Shown here: positions 26,361 through 35,110 of the stretch, in pieces | How the letters are laid out: each line of letters begins with the position of its first letter | Numbering within the stretch: the first letter of the stretch is position 1 | NCBI RefSeq assembly: GCF_036881825.1 | Contig: NZ_JBAJMW010000005.1 | Coordinates: 62,001-126,000 of the forward strand | Source of the DNA: Tersicoccus mangrovi | Lineage (GTDB): Bacteria > Actinomycetota > Actinomycetes > Actinomycetales > Micrococcaceae | DNA: 64,000 bases | Direction of reading: 5' to 3' | Position numbers and translations under genes: made by a program | Notes under the pieces: generated by a model | The model's input: only the letters and a program-made list of their open reading frames with translations | What the model was told of the DNA's origin: nothing | Database searches by the model: none

Positions 26361-28133
26361 GTGTCACGAGCCATCTCGAAAGTCCTCATCGCCAACCGTG
26401 GGGAGATCGCCGTTCGCGTCATCCGCGCAGCCCGGGACGAGGGCCTCGCCTCGGTCGCCGTGTACGCGGACCCGGACCGGGACGCCCTGCACGTCCGCCT
26501 CGCCGACGAGGCGTACGCCCTCGGCGGGACGACGGCGGCGGAGTCCTACCTCGTGATCACCAAGCTGCTCGACGTCGCCCGCCAGTCCGGCGCCGACGCC
26601 GTCCACCCCGGGTACGGCTTCCTCTCCGAGAACGCCGAGTTCGCCCAGGCCGTCATCGACGCGGGCCTGACCTGGATCGGCCCGCCACCGGCCGCGATCG
26701 CGGCGCTCGGCGACAAGGTCTCCGCCCGGCACATCGCCGAGAAGGTCGGCGCCCCGCTCGTCCCCGGCACCGCGGACCCGGTCGGCTCCGCCGACGAGGT
26801 GGTCGCCTTCGCCGACGAGTTCGGGCTGCCGGTGGCCATCAAGGCCGCCCACGGCGGCGGCGGCCGCGGCATCAAGGTCGCCCGCACCCGCGAGGAGATC
26901 CCCGAGCTGTACGAGTCGGCCGTCCGGGAGGCCACCGCGGCGTTCGGCCGCGGCGAGTGCTTCATCGAGCGGTTCCTCGACGCGCCCCGGCACGTGGAGA
27001 CCCAGTGCCTCGCGGACGCGCACGGCGACGTCGTCGTCGTCTCCACCCGCGACTGCTCGCTGCAGCGGCGCAACCAGAAGCTGGTCGAGGAGGCACCGGC
27101 CCCGTACCTGAGCGAGGAGCAGGTCTCCCGCCTGTACGCGGCGTCGAAGGCCATCCTCAAGGAGACCGGCTACGAGGGCGCCGGCACCTGCGAGTTCCTC
27201 GTCGGGCAGGACGGCACCATCTCCTTCCTCGAGGTCAACACCCGCCTGCAGGTCGAACACCCGGTCTCCGAGGAGGTCACGGGGCTGGACCTGGTGCGCG
27301 AGCAGTTCCGCATCGCCCGCGGCGAGGCCCTCGGCTACGGCGACCCCGAGATCCGCGGCCACTCCTTCGAGTTCCGGCTCAACGGTGAGGACCCGGGCCG
27401 GAACTTCATGCCCGCCCCCGGGACCCTGACCACCCTGACCTTCCCCTCCGGACCCGGCGTGCGCGTCGACTCCGGCGTCGAGGCCGGCGAGACCGTCAGC
27501 GGCAACTTCGACTCCATGTTCGCCAAGCTCATCGTCACCGGCGCCACCCGCGAGCAGGCGCTCGAGCGGTCCCGCCGCGCCCTGGCCGAGCTCGTCGTCG
27601 AGGGCATGCCGACCGTGGCCCCGTTCGACCGGGCCGTCGTCGTCGACCCCGCGTTCGCCCCGACCGACGGCCAGCCGTTCCGCATCCACACCCGCTGGAT
27701 CGAGACCGAGTTCGTCAACACCATCCCCCCGCACGGCCCGGCCGGCGCCGACGCGGGCGAGGACGAGCGGCAGCGGGTCACCGTCGAGGTCGGCGGCAAG
27801 CGGCTCGAGGTCGTCCTGCCCTCCTTCATCACCTCGACGGTCAAGTCCGCGTCGACCGCCGTCCGTGCGTCCCGCAAGCCGCGTACCAGCCGCTCGGCGG
27901 CCACCCCGGCCGCGAACGGCGACGCCCTGACCTCGCCCATGCAGGGCACGATCGTCAAGGTCGCGGTCGCCGACGGCGATGCCGTGAGCGAGGGTGACCT
28001 GATCGTCGTGCTCGAGGCGATGAAGATGGAGCAGCCCCTGACCGCCCACAAGTCCGGCACGGTCACCGGCCTGTCGACGACGCCGGGCACCACCGTCTCG
28101 GCCGGCGCGGTGATCGCGACCATCGCCGACTGA
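26361..28133 (+). CDS. accA: Acyl-CoA carboxylase alpha subunit (biotin carboxylase + BCCP)
   Basis: A 590-residue AccA3-type protein. Residues 1-450 are biotin carboxylase (KVLIANRGEIAVRVIRAA, ATP-grasp glycine loop HGGGGRGIKV, EVNTRLQVEHPVSE). A linker follows, and the C-terminal ~75 residues are the biotin carrier domain with EAMKMEQP, the modified lysine being about residue 555. It carboxylates biotin using ATP and bicarbonate and works with AccD/AccE from the locus upstream; BirA biotinylates it. The GTG at 26361 has a GAAGGAG site about 10 nt upstream. A TAGGGT lies further upstream as a possible -10. Ends at a strong hairpin. Confidence 0.95.
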   Translation: MSRAISKVLIANRGEIAVRVIRAARDEGLASVAVYADPDRDALHVRLADEAYALGGTTAAESYLVITKLLDVARQSGADAVHPGYGFLSENAEFAQAVIDAGLTWIGPPPAAIAALGDKVSARHIAEKVGAPLVPGTADPVGSADEVVAFADEFGLPVAIKAAHGGGGRGIKVARTREEIPELYESAVREATAAFGRGECFIERFLDAPRHVETQCLADAHGDVVVVSTRDCSLQRRNQKLVEEAPAPYLSEEQVSRLYAASKAILKETGYEGAGTCEFLVGQDGTISFLEVNTRLQVEHPVSEEVTGLDLVREQFRIARGEALGYGDPEIRGHSFEFRLNGEDPGRNFMPAPGTLTTLTFPSGPGVRVDSGVEAGETVSGNFDSMFAKLIVTGATREQALERSRRALAELVVEGMPTVAPFDRAVVVDPAFAPTDGQPFRIHTRWIETEFVNTIPPHGPAGADAGEDERQRVTVEVGGKRLEVVLPSFITSTVKSASTAVRASRKPRTSRSAATPAANGDALTSPMQGTIVKVAVADGDAVSEGDLIVVLEAMKMEQPLTAHKSGTVTGLSTTPGTTVSAGAVIATIAD

Positions 28134-28184
28134 CGCCGTCAGCGACTGACACCGATTCTGCGGGTACCGCGCGAGCGAGTCCGC

Positions 28185-28220
28185 ACGAGGGCCGGCCCGG
28201 ACCACCGGGCCGGCCCTCGT
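28185..28220 (+). terminator. Terminator after accA
   Basis: A perfect 16-bp inverted repeat (ACGAGGGCCGGCCCGG and its complement) around a 4-base ACCA loop, 51 bp beyond the accA stop. Confidence 0.85.
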
Positions 28221-28273
28221 CGTCGGCGCAGTGTTCGCGACGCGGGAGACGGCGGCAACCGACGTCCAGATGA

Positions 28274-28312
28274 CGGACACTGTTGTCCGCGATGTGGTCG
28301 CGGGCGTAGATT
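28274..28312 (+). promoter_or_regulatory. Promoter with overlapping palindrome upstream of the MHS transporter
   Basis: TTGTCC (28283-28288) and TAGATT (28307-28312) are 18 bp apart. A perfect inverted repeat CGGACA-CTGT-TGTCCG (28274-28289) overlaps the -35, a placement suited to repression. The start codon follows 30 bp later with an AAGGAG site. Confidence 0.5.
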
Positions 28313-28342
28313 TCCTGCGTCTCACTCGCACAAGGAGCACCC

Positions 28343-29776
28343 GTGTCCACTTCACATCCGGGTCCCGCGGACGCCGCCGCCACCGACGACGCCGCGCCCC
28401 TCACCGTCCCCCGCCGCCGCATCATCGTCGCGAGCCTGGTCGGTACCTCGATCGAGTTCTACGACTTCTACGTCTACGCGACCGCGGCGATCTCCGTCTT
28501 CCCGCTGCTCTTCTTCCCGAAGGGCAACGACGGCGCCGCCGTCCTCGCGTCCCTGGCGACCTTCGGCGTCGCCTTCGTGGCCCGCCCGATCGGGTCCGTC
28601 CTGTTCGGCCACTTCGGCGACCGCATCGGCCGCAAGGCCACCCTGCTCGGGTCCCTGCTGACCATGGGCATCGCGACGTTCCTCATCGGCCTGCTGCCCT
28701 CGTACCAGCAGATCGGCGTGTTCGCCCCCGCGCTGCTCGCCATCATGCGCTTCGCCCAGGGCCTCGGGCTCGGCGGCGAGTGGTCCGGCGCGGCCCTGCT
28801 CGCCACCGAGACCGCCGCCAGGGGCAGGCGCGCGTGGGCGGCGATGTGGCCGCAGCTCGGCGCCCCGATCGGCTTCTTCGTGGCCAACGGCCTGTTCCTC
28901 GTCCTGACCGTCGTCTTCGGGCACGACTCGACCAAGCCGCTGTTCGACGGCCCGTTCCTCACCTGGGGCTGGCGCCTGCCGTTCCTGATCTCGATCATCA
29001 TCGTGGCCATCGGCCTCTACGTGCGGATCCGGCTCGAGGAGACCCCGGTCTTCGCCCGCGCCGTCGCCCGCGGCGAGAAGGTCAAGGCGCCCATCGGCGA
29101 GGTCTTCCGGCGCAACTGGGTGCAGGTCGTCCAGGGCACGTTCATCATGCTCGCCACCTACGGCGTGTTCTACCTGATGACGACGTGGATCCTCTCCTAC
29201 GCCATCGGTCCGGTCGCGCAGGGCAAGCTCGGCATCGGCTACCGCGACTTCCTCGTCCTGCAGCTGATCGCGATCCTGTTCTTCGCCGCGTGCGTGCCCC
29301 TGTCGGGCTGGCTCGCCGACCGGTTCGGCCGACGCTCCACCCTGCTGGTGATCACGGGCCTCATCATCGTCTTCGGCTTCACCTTCACCCTGTTCCTCAA
29401 CCGGAACGTGATGGGGACCGGGACCGGCGCCAACATGGGCCTGATGCTGCTGTTCCTGTGCATCGGCATGGCGCTCATGGGTCTGACCTTCGGCCCGATG
29501 TCGGCCGTGCTGCCCGAGCTGTTCCCGACCAACACCCGCTACACCGGTTCCGGTGTCGCGTACAACGTCTCGTCGATCCTCGGTGCGGCGATCACCCCGT
29601 TCGTCGCGGACGCGCTCGTGCAGAGCGTCGGCGTCGGCTGGGTCGGCGTCTACCTGGCCTTCATGGGTGCCCTGACGTTCATCGCCCTGTGGTTCACCCG
29701 GGAGACCCGCAACCGGAACCTCGACACCCTCGAGGACGAGGCGGCGACCATCGCGGTGGAGACCACCTCCCCGTAG
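28343..29776 (+). CDS. MFS transporter, metabolite:H+ symporter (MHS) family
   Basis: A 477-residue twelve-helix transporter of the ProP/ShiA group. Typical MHS features are GTSIEFYDFYVYATAA in helix 1, the loop 2-3 motif FGDRIGRKATL, RFAQGLGLGGEWSGAALLA in helix 4 and RLEETPVFA after helix 6. The substrate could be an organic acid, shikimate, proline/betaine or another small metabolite; sequence alone does not decide. GTG start preceded by AAGGAG. It is convergent with lpdA across a long hairpin and appears to be monocistronic. Confidence 0.9.
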   Translation: MSTSHPGPADAAATDDAAPLTVPRRRIIVASLVGTSIEFYDFYVYATAAISVFPLLFFPKGNDGAAVLASLATFGVAFVARPIGSVLFGHFGDRIGRKATLLGSLLTMGIATFLIGLLPSYQQIGVFAPALLAIMRFAQGLGLGGEWSGAALLATETAARGRRAWAAMWPQLGAPIGFFVANGLFLVLTVVFGHDSTKPLFDGPFLTWGWRLPFLISIIIVAIGLYVRIRLEETPVFARAVARGEKVKAPIGEVFRRNWVQVVQGTFIMLATYGVFYLMTTWILSYAIGPVAQGKLGIGYRDFLVLQLIAILFFAACVPLSGWLADRFGRRSTLLVITGLIIVFGFTFTLFLNRNVMGTGTGANMGLMLLFLCIGMALMGLTFGPMSAVLPELFPTNTRYTGSGVAYNVSSILGAAITPFVADALVQSVGVGWVGVYLAFMGALTFIALWFTRETRNRNLDTLEDEAATIAVETTSP

Positions 29777-29799
29777 GGGTCAGTCCCTCACACGATGAA

Positions 29800-29872
29800 C
29801 GCCAGCTCGCGGACTCTGGCTGCATCGGCCCTCGACACGAGGACGAATGCAGCAGAAGTCCGCGAGCTGGCG
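29800..29872. terminator. Long bidirectional hairpin between the MHS transporter and lpdA
   Basis: Perfect 16-bp outer arms (29800-29815 with 29857-29872) enclose further pairing (CTGCAT/ATGCAG and CCTCG/CGAGG) with small bulges, so nearly the whole 73-nt stretch folds back on itself. It sits between converging genes. Confidence 0.75.
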
Positions 29873-29897
29873 TCGTCTGTGGGGTGTGCCCGGAGTG

Positions 29898-31355
29898 TTA
29901 CTGGTGGACGTGCAGGCGGCGGGCCGCCTCGGCGATCGAGCCGGACAGCGAGGGGTAGACGGTGAACGTCGAGGCGATGTCGTCCACGTTCAGCTTCTGG
30001 CTCACGGCGATGGCGAGCGGGTAGATCAGCTCCGAGGCGCGCGGCCCGACGACGACGCCGCCGATCACCGTGCCGGAGCCCTGGCGGGCGAAGACCTTCA
30101 CGAAGCCGTCCTTGACGTGCATCATCTTCGCGCGCGCGTTCGAGTTCAGGGAGAGGGTGAAGACGTCGGCCTGGTACCGGCCCGACTCGACGTCCGCTTC
30201 CGTTACCCCGACCGTCGCGATCTCCGGGGACGTGAAGATGTTGGACGAGACCTGCTTGATCCGCAGCGGCTTGACCGCGTCGCCGAGCAGGTGCGCGACG
30301 GCGATCCGGCCCTGCATCGCGGCGACCGAGGCGAGCGGCATGACGCCGGTGCAGTCCCCCGCCGCGTAGACGTTGAAGGCCGTCGTACGGGACACCCCGT
30401 CGACGACGACGTGGCCGGACTCGGAGACCGCCACGCCGGCGTCGTCGAGCCCGAGGTCCTGCGTGTTCGGCACGGCACCCACGGCCAGCAGGCAGTGCGA
30501 GCCGTCCACCGTGGAGCCGTCCTCGAGGGTGACCGTGACGCCGTTCTCGGTGCGGGCGACGGCCTTCGCACGCGAGCGCGGAAGCAGGTTCAGCCCGCGC
30601 TTCTGCAGCACGTCCTCCAGCACGGCCGCGGCGTCGGGGTCCTCGCCCGGCAGCACGCGGTCGCGGGAGGAGACGAGCGTGACCTCGGCCCCGAGTCCGA
30701 CGTACGCCGACGCGAACTCGGCACCCGTGACACCGGAACCGATGACGATGAGGTGTTCCGGCAGCAGATCGAGGTTGTAGACCTGCTTCCAGTTGAGGAT
30801 CCGCTCCCCGTCCGGCGTCGCCGAGGGCAGCTCGCGGGGGCTCGCGCCGACGGCCAGCAGCACGGCGTCGACGTCGATCAGCTCGGTGCCCGCGTCGGTC
30901 GTCGCCTCGATGGTGTGGTCCGGCAGCAGCCGGCCGCGGCCGCAGATGATCCGCACGCCCTTGCGCACGAGCGTCGCGTGGATGTCCGCGGACTGGTCCT
31001 TCGCCAGCTTGAGCAGGCGCTGGTTCACGCCGGCGAGGTCGGCCCACATCGCGGGGGCCGGCGTCGTCGTGTCCAGTCCCGGGGTGTCGCCCGTGGCGCC
31101 GCCCGCGGAGGCGAACTTGATGCCCAGGGCGTCCGCGTCGGCGGCGGCGGTCATGGCGTCCGCGGTGGCGATCAGCGTCTTGGAGGGGACGACGTCGGTG
31201 AGCACCGCGCTGCCGCCCACGTCCTGCGACTCCACGATCGTCACCTCGGCCCCCAGCGAGGAGGCGACCATGGCGGCTTCGTAGCCGCCGGGGCCGCCGC
31301 CGATGATCCCGAGACGCAACGACGAATAGTCCAGCTGATTCTTCACGGCGACCAT
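29898..31355 (-). CDS. lpdA: NAD(P)H-quinone dehydrogenase, LpdA-type flavoprotein
   Basis: A 485-residue FAD/NAD(P)-dependent oxidoreductase of the pyridine nucleotide-disulphide family. The FAD motif is GIIGGGPGGYEAA, the second GxGxxG is VIGSGVTGAEFAS, and the C-terminal dimerisation domain is intact. The redox-active CxxxxC pair is absent: the position reads GGSAVLTDVVPSK. This matches the mycobacterial Rv3303c (LpdA) group, which reduces quinones rather than lipoamide. Upstream of punA in divergent orientation, as in M. tuberculosis (from memory). ATG at 31355. Confidence 0.92.
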   Translation of the reverse strand: MVAVKNQLDYSSLRLGIIGGGPGGYEAAMVASSLGAEVTIVESQDVGGSAVLTDVVPSKTLIATADAMTAAADADALGIKFASAGGATGDTPGLDTTTPAPAMWADLAGVNQRLLKLAKDQSADIHATLVRKGVRIICGRGRLLPDHTIEATTDAGTELIDVDAVLLAVGASPRELPSATPDGERILNWKQVYNLDLLPEHLIVIGSGVTGAEFASAYVGLGAEVTLVSSRDRVLPGEDPDAAAVLEDVLQKRGLNLLPRSRAKAVARTENGVTVTLEDGSTVDGSHCLLAVGAVPNTQDLGLDDAGVAVSESGHVVVDGVSRTTAFNVYAAGDCTGVMPLASVAAMQGRIAVAHLLGDAVKPLRIKQVSSNIFTSPEIATVGVTEADVESGRYQADVFTLSLNSNARAKMMHVKDGFVKVFARQGSGTVIGGVVVGPRASELIYPLAIAVSQKLNVDDIASTFTVYPSLSGSIAEAARRLHVHQ

Positions 31356-31458
31356 TCTCGTCCATCCGCTTCGTCAGGGGCAAAGCCCGGGTTTCGCCAC
31401 GCCGGGCGGACGTGCGCGGACGCGCCCGGGCGTGAGCAACCTCATTCCCGGCAGCCGG

Positions 31459-31464
31459 TAGGGT
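31459..31464 (+). promoter_or_regulatory. -10 box (TAGGGT) for probable leaderless punA transcript
   Basis: TAGGGT is followed by seven bases and the GTG start at 31472; there is no Shine-Dalgarno sequence. Confidence 0.45.
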
Positions 31465-31471
31465 CGGACGG

Positions 31472-32281
31472 GTGAGCACCCCCACCGACGATCCCTTCGC
31501 CCTCGCCGCGTCCGCCGCCGCCGTCATCGCCGACCGCACCGGCGTCGAGCAGCACGACATCGGCCTCGTCCTCGGGTCGGGATGGGGCGGCGCAGCCGAG
31601 CTGATCGGGGAGACCGTCGCCGAGCTGGACGCCACCGACGTGCCCGGGTTCGCCCGACCGGCCGTCGCCGGCCACGTCGGCACGCTGCGGTCGCTGCGTA
31701 CCGAGACCGGCCGCCGCGTCCTGGTCCTCGGCGCCCGCACGCACTACTACGAGGGTCGCGGCGTCCGGGCCGTCGCCCACGGCGTGCGCACCGCCGCCGC
31801 GACCGGTGCCACGACCATGATCCTGACCAACGGGTGCGGCGGCCTGCGTCCCGAGGTGGGCCCCGGTTCCCCCGTCCTGATCGCCGACCACCTCAATCTC
31901 ACCGGGGCGTCCCCGCTCGAGGGGGCGACGTTCGTCGACCTGACGGACCTCTACTCCCCGCGCATCCGCGCGATCGCCCGCGAGGTGGACCCGGAGCTGA
32001 CCGAGGGCGTGTACGCCCAGTTCCCCGGCCCGCACTACGAGACGCCGGCCGAGGTGCAGATGGCGCGCCGGCTCGGCGCCGACCTGGTCGGCATGTCCAC
32101 CGCGCTGGAGGCCATCGCTGCCCGCCACGCCGGCCTGGAGGTGTTCGGCATCTCGCTGGTCACCAACCTCGGGGCGGGCATCAGCGAGACGCCGCTCAGC
32201 CACGCCGAGGTGCTGCAGGCCGGGCAGGACGCCGGGCCGCGCATCAGCGCGCTGCTCGCCGGCATCGTCCGTCGGCTCTGA
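31472..32281 (+). CDS. punA: Purine-nucleoside phosphorylase (trimeric class)
   Basis: A 269-residue enzyme splitting purine (deoxy)nucleosides with phosphate to base and (deoxy)ribose-1-phosphate. Motifs of the trimeric class are LVLGSGWGG (phosphate loop), NGCGGLRPEVGPGSPVLIAD, GPHYETPAE, VGMSTALEA and TNLGAGIS. First gene of a likely operon with a phosphohexo/pentomutase and deoxyribose-phosphate aldolase, forming a nucleoside catabolic route. Confidence 0.94.
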   Translation: MSTPTDDPFALAASAAAVIADRTGVEQHDIGLVLGSGWGGAAELIGETVAELDATDVPGFARPAVAGHVGTLRSLRTETGRRVLVLGARTHYYEGRGVRAVAHGVRTAAATGATTMILTNGCGGLRPEVGPGSPVLIADHLNLTGASPLEGATFVDLTDLYSPRIRAIAREVDPELTEGVYAQFPGPHYETPAEVQMARRLGADLVGMSTALEAIAARHAGLEVFGISLVTNLGAGISETPLSHAEVLQAGQDAGPRISALLAGIVRRL

Positions 32282-32341
32282 CCGGCCGCACCGCACTCCC
32301 TCCACCACCTCTCCCCCGCACCGCCCACCCGAGGAACCCGC

Positions 32342-34201
32342 ATGAGCCAGCAGCGGACGTCGTCGTCCCCGCCCTCCTCCCCCGCGACCACCGGACCCGG
32401 CTCGGCAGAAGCGCCGGATGCCACGGACTCGACGCTCGAGGCACGCGCGCGCGCGTGGGCGGCCGCGGACCCCGACCCGCACACGCGCACGGCCCTGCTC
32501 ACCGACCTCGACGCGGCGACGACCGGGGACGAGGCCGCGCGGGAGCGCCTCGCCGACGAGTTCGCCGGCCCGCTGACCTTCGGTACCGCCGGCCTGCGTG
32601 CGGCTCTCGGACCCGGCCCGAACCGGATGAACCGGCTCGTCGTGCGGCAGGCGGCCACCGGGCTCGCCCGGTACCTGCTCGACGTCGCCGGCGGGGCCTG
32701 GACACCCCGCGCGGTGATCGGTTTCGACGCCCGGCACGGCTCGGCGGACTTCGCCGCCGACACCGCCGCCGTCTTCACCGCGGCCGGCATCGACGCGCTG
32801 CTCATGCCCGCGGCCCTGCCGACCCCCGTACTCGCATGGGCCGTGCGCCGGCTCGACGCGGACGCCGGCGTCATGGTCACGGCGAGCCACAACCCGCCGC
32901 AGGACAACGGCTACAAGGTCTATCTCGGCGGCCGGGCCGTCGACGACGACGGCCGCGGCGCGCAGATCGTCAGCCCCGTCGACGCCGCGATCGCCGAGCG
33001 GATCCGCGCCGTCGACCCGACCGACCCCGCCGCCATGCCGCTCGCCGAGGACGGCTGGACGGTGCTCGACGCGTCGATCGCGGACGAGTACCGCGCCGAC
33101 GTCACCGCCCTCGCCCGGCCCGACGTGTACGAGGCGCGGAACCTCGGCATCGTGCTGACCCCGATGCACGGCGTGGGCGGCGCGACGATACGCCGGGTGC
33201 TGGCCGACGCCGGCTTCGCCGACGTGCACGTGGTGGCCGAGCAGGCCGAGCCGGACCCGGACTTCCCCACCGTCGCCTTCCCGAACCCCGAGGAGCCCGG
33301 GGCCCTCGACCTGGCCCTCGCCGCCGCCCGCGAGCGGGAGGCCGACCTCGTCATCGCCAACGACCCCGACGCGGACCGGGTGGCCCTGGCCGTCGCGCAC
33401 GACGGCCACTGGCGCGTCCTGACCGGGGACGAGACCGGAGCGCTGCTCGGCGCGCACGTGCTGGACCGCGAGCGCCGTGCCGCCGCCGACGACGACGCCG
33501 CCGCCGGCCCGAGCGGCAGTGGCCCGGCCCGCCTCGTGTTCGCCAACTCGATCGTCTCGTCCCGGCTGCTCTCACGGATCGCCGCGGGCGCGGGTGTGGA
33601 GCACCGGGTCACCCTGACCGGCTTCAAGTGGATCACCCGAACCCCCGGGCTGACCTTCGGCTACGAGGAGGCGCTCGGCTACTGCGTCGACCCCGCCGCC
33701 GTGCGGGACAAGGACGGCATCAGCGCCGGGCTGCTCGCCGCGGAGCTGGCCGCTGACGCGAAGGCCGAGGGCCGCACCCTCGTCGACGTGCTGGAGGACC
33801 TGTTCCTGCTGCACGGCGTCCACCGCACCCGGCAGCTCTCCGTGCGCGTCTCGGACCTCGGGCTGCTCGACGCCATGATGCACCGGCTGCGGGAGACGGG
33901 CCCGACGGTGTTCGACGGCTCGGCCGTCGTCGTCGCCGTCGACCTGGCCGCGGGAGAGGCGGTGCCCGGCCTGCCGGCGCTGCCCCCGACCGAGGGGCTC
34001 TACTGGGTCACCGAGGCGGGCAACCGCGTCATCGTGCGCCCCTCCGGCACCGAACCGAAGCTCAAGTGCTACCTCGAGGTCGTGGTCCCGGCCGCGTCCC
34101 GCGCCGAGCTGCCGGCCGCCGTCGAGGCCGCGGACGCGTCCCTCGACGCGATCGCCGCCGACCTGCGCGACCTGCTCGACCTCTCGCCCCGCGAGGACTG
34201 A
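32342..34201 (+). CDS. pmmB: Phospho-sugar mutase (phosphomannomutase PmmB-like)
   Basis: A 619-residue alpha-D-phosphohexomutase. The phosphoserine loop is TASHNPPQDNGYKVY, the metal loop is NDPDADRVA, the sugar-binding loop is GYEEALGYC, and the phosphate-binding loop near the C-terminus is RPSGTEPKLKCY. The N-terminal ~30 residues are an extra Ser/Pro-rich leader. Its place between punA and deoC suggests it interconverts (deoxy)ribose-1- and 5-phosphates in vivo, besides or instead of hexose phosphates. That is an inference from context. The 60-bp gap from punA and same strand suggest co-transcription. Confidence 0.9.
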   Translation: MSQQRTSSSPPSSPATTGPGSAEAPDATDSTLEARARAWAAADPDPHTRTALLTDLDAATTGDEAARERLADEFAGPLTFGTAGLRAALGPGPNRMNRLVVRQAATGLARYLLDVAGGAWTPRAVIGFDARHGSADFAADTAAVFTAAGIDALLMPAALPTPVLAWAVRRLDADAGVMVTASHNPPQDNGYKVYLGGRAVDDDGRGAQIVSPVDAAIAERIRAVDPTDPAAMPLAEDGWTVLDASIADEYRADVTALARPDVYEARNLGIVLTPMHGVGGATIRRVLADAGFADVHVVAEQAEPDPDFPTVAFPNPEEPGALDLALAAAREREADLVIANDPDADRVALAVAHDGHWRVLTGDETGALLGAHVLDRERRAAADDDAAAGPSGSGPARLVFANSIVSSRLLSRIAAGAGVEHRVTLTGFKWITRTPGLTFGYEEALGYCVDPAAVRDKDGISAGLLAAELAADAKAEGRTLVDVLEDLFLLHGVHRTRQLSVRVSDLGLLDAMMHRLRETGPTVFDGSAVVVAVDLAAGEAVPGLPALPPTEGLYWVTEAGNRVIVRPSGTEPKLKCYLEVVVPAASRAELPAAVEAADASLDAIAADLRDLLDLSPRED

Positions 34202-34338
34202 CCCGCGGGACCGAACGGACGGCGAACCGCCCAGCCGAACCGCCCAGCCGCTCGCACCAGCCGCATGCACTGACGGCACGACCGGCGCGGGCTCACCGGT
34301 GTGCGAGCATGGATCCGATCCCCGACGAAAGGCCCGCC

Positions 34339-35043
34339 ATGCCCTCGAACAGCGTCGACGCGGCGTCCCTGACCGCCTCCGAGCTCGCCGGCTACATCGA
34401 CCACACCCTCTTGAAGCCGAACGCCTCGCGGCAGGACATCCTCACGCTGTGCGAGGAGGCCATCGACCACGGCTTCCGGTCGGTGTGCGTCAACCCGCTG
34501 TGGGTCTCGACCGCCCGGCAGGCGCTGCGCGGCACCGACGTGCTCACCTGCTCGGTCGCGGCGTTCCCGTTCGGGTCGACCCCGACGGACGCGAAGGTCT
34601 ACGAGGCGCGCGGCGCGTGCCTGGACGGCGCCGACGAGGTGGACATGGTCATCACCATTCCCGCGGTGATCGCGATGGACCGCAACGCCGTCGTCGTCGA
34701 CATCGCCGCGGTCGCCGAGGCGGTGCACGTCAGCCAGGCCACGCTCAAGGTGATCCTCGAGACGTCGATGCTGACCGACGAGCAGAAGGAGTTCGCCTGC
34801 CGCTGCGCGGTCGACGCCGGCGCGGACTTCGTCAAGACCTCCACCGGCTTCGGCGGCGGTGGCGCCACCGTCGAGGACATCGCGCTGATGCGCCGCGTCG
34901 TGGGCGAGCAGCTCGGCGTCAAGGCCTCCGGCGGCGTCCGCACCCGCGAGGACGCGCTCGCCATGATCAGCGCCGGCGCCTCCCGGATCGGGGCGAGCTC
35001 CGGCATCGCCATCGTCACCGGCGGCACCGGCAGCGGGTACTGA
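34339..35043 (+). CDS. deoC: Deoxyribose-phosphate aldolase
   Basis: A 234-residue class I aldolase cleaving 2-deoxyribose-5-phosphate to acetaldehyde and glyceraldehyde-3-phosphate. Motifs are IDHTLLKP, DEVDMVI, the KTSTGFGGGGAT segment with the Schiff-base lysine region, and VKASGGVRT. The ATG at 34339 is preferred because CGAAAGG stands 6 nt upstream and the family normally starts here. An in-frame ATG at 34309 would add ten residues. It completes the punA-pmmB-deoC set. Confidence 0.94.
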   Translation: MPSNSVDAASLTASELAGYIDHTLLKPNASRQDILTLCEEAIDHGFRSVCVNPLWVSTARQALRGTDVLTCSVAAFPFGSTPTDAKVYEARGACLDGADEVDMVITIPAVIAMDRNAVVVDIAAVAEAVHVSQATLKVILETSMLTDEQKEFACRCAVDAGADFVKTSTGFGGGGATVEDIALMRRVVGEQLGVKASGGVRTREDALAMISAGASRIGASSGIAIVTGGTGSGY

Positions 35044-35110
35044 CGCGGCCGGTCCTGCCGCACGGCGTGGGTACCATGAGAGCAGTCACCGATCGCGAAC
35101 CACCGGAGGA

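Noticed and set aside
29898..31355. Dihydrolipoamide dehydrogenase function for lpdA
   Set aside because: The redox-active cysteine pair is absent, fitting the quinone-reductase branch instead.
34066..34338. N-terminal extension of deoC into pmmB
   Set aside because: The family starts near 34339, which also has a ribosome site; the extension is the pmmB 3' end in another frame.
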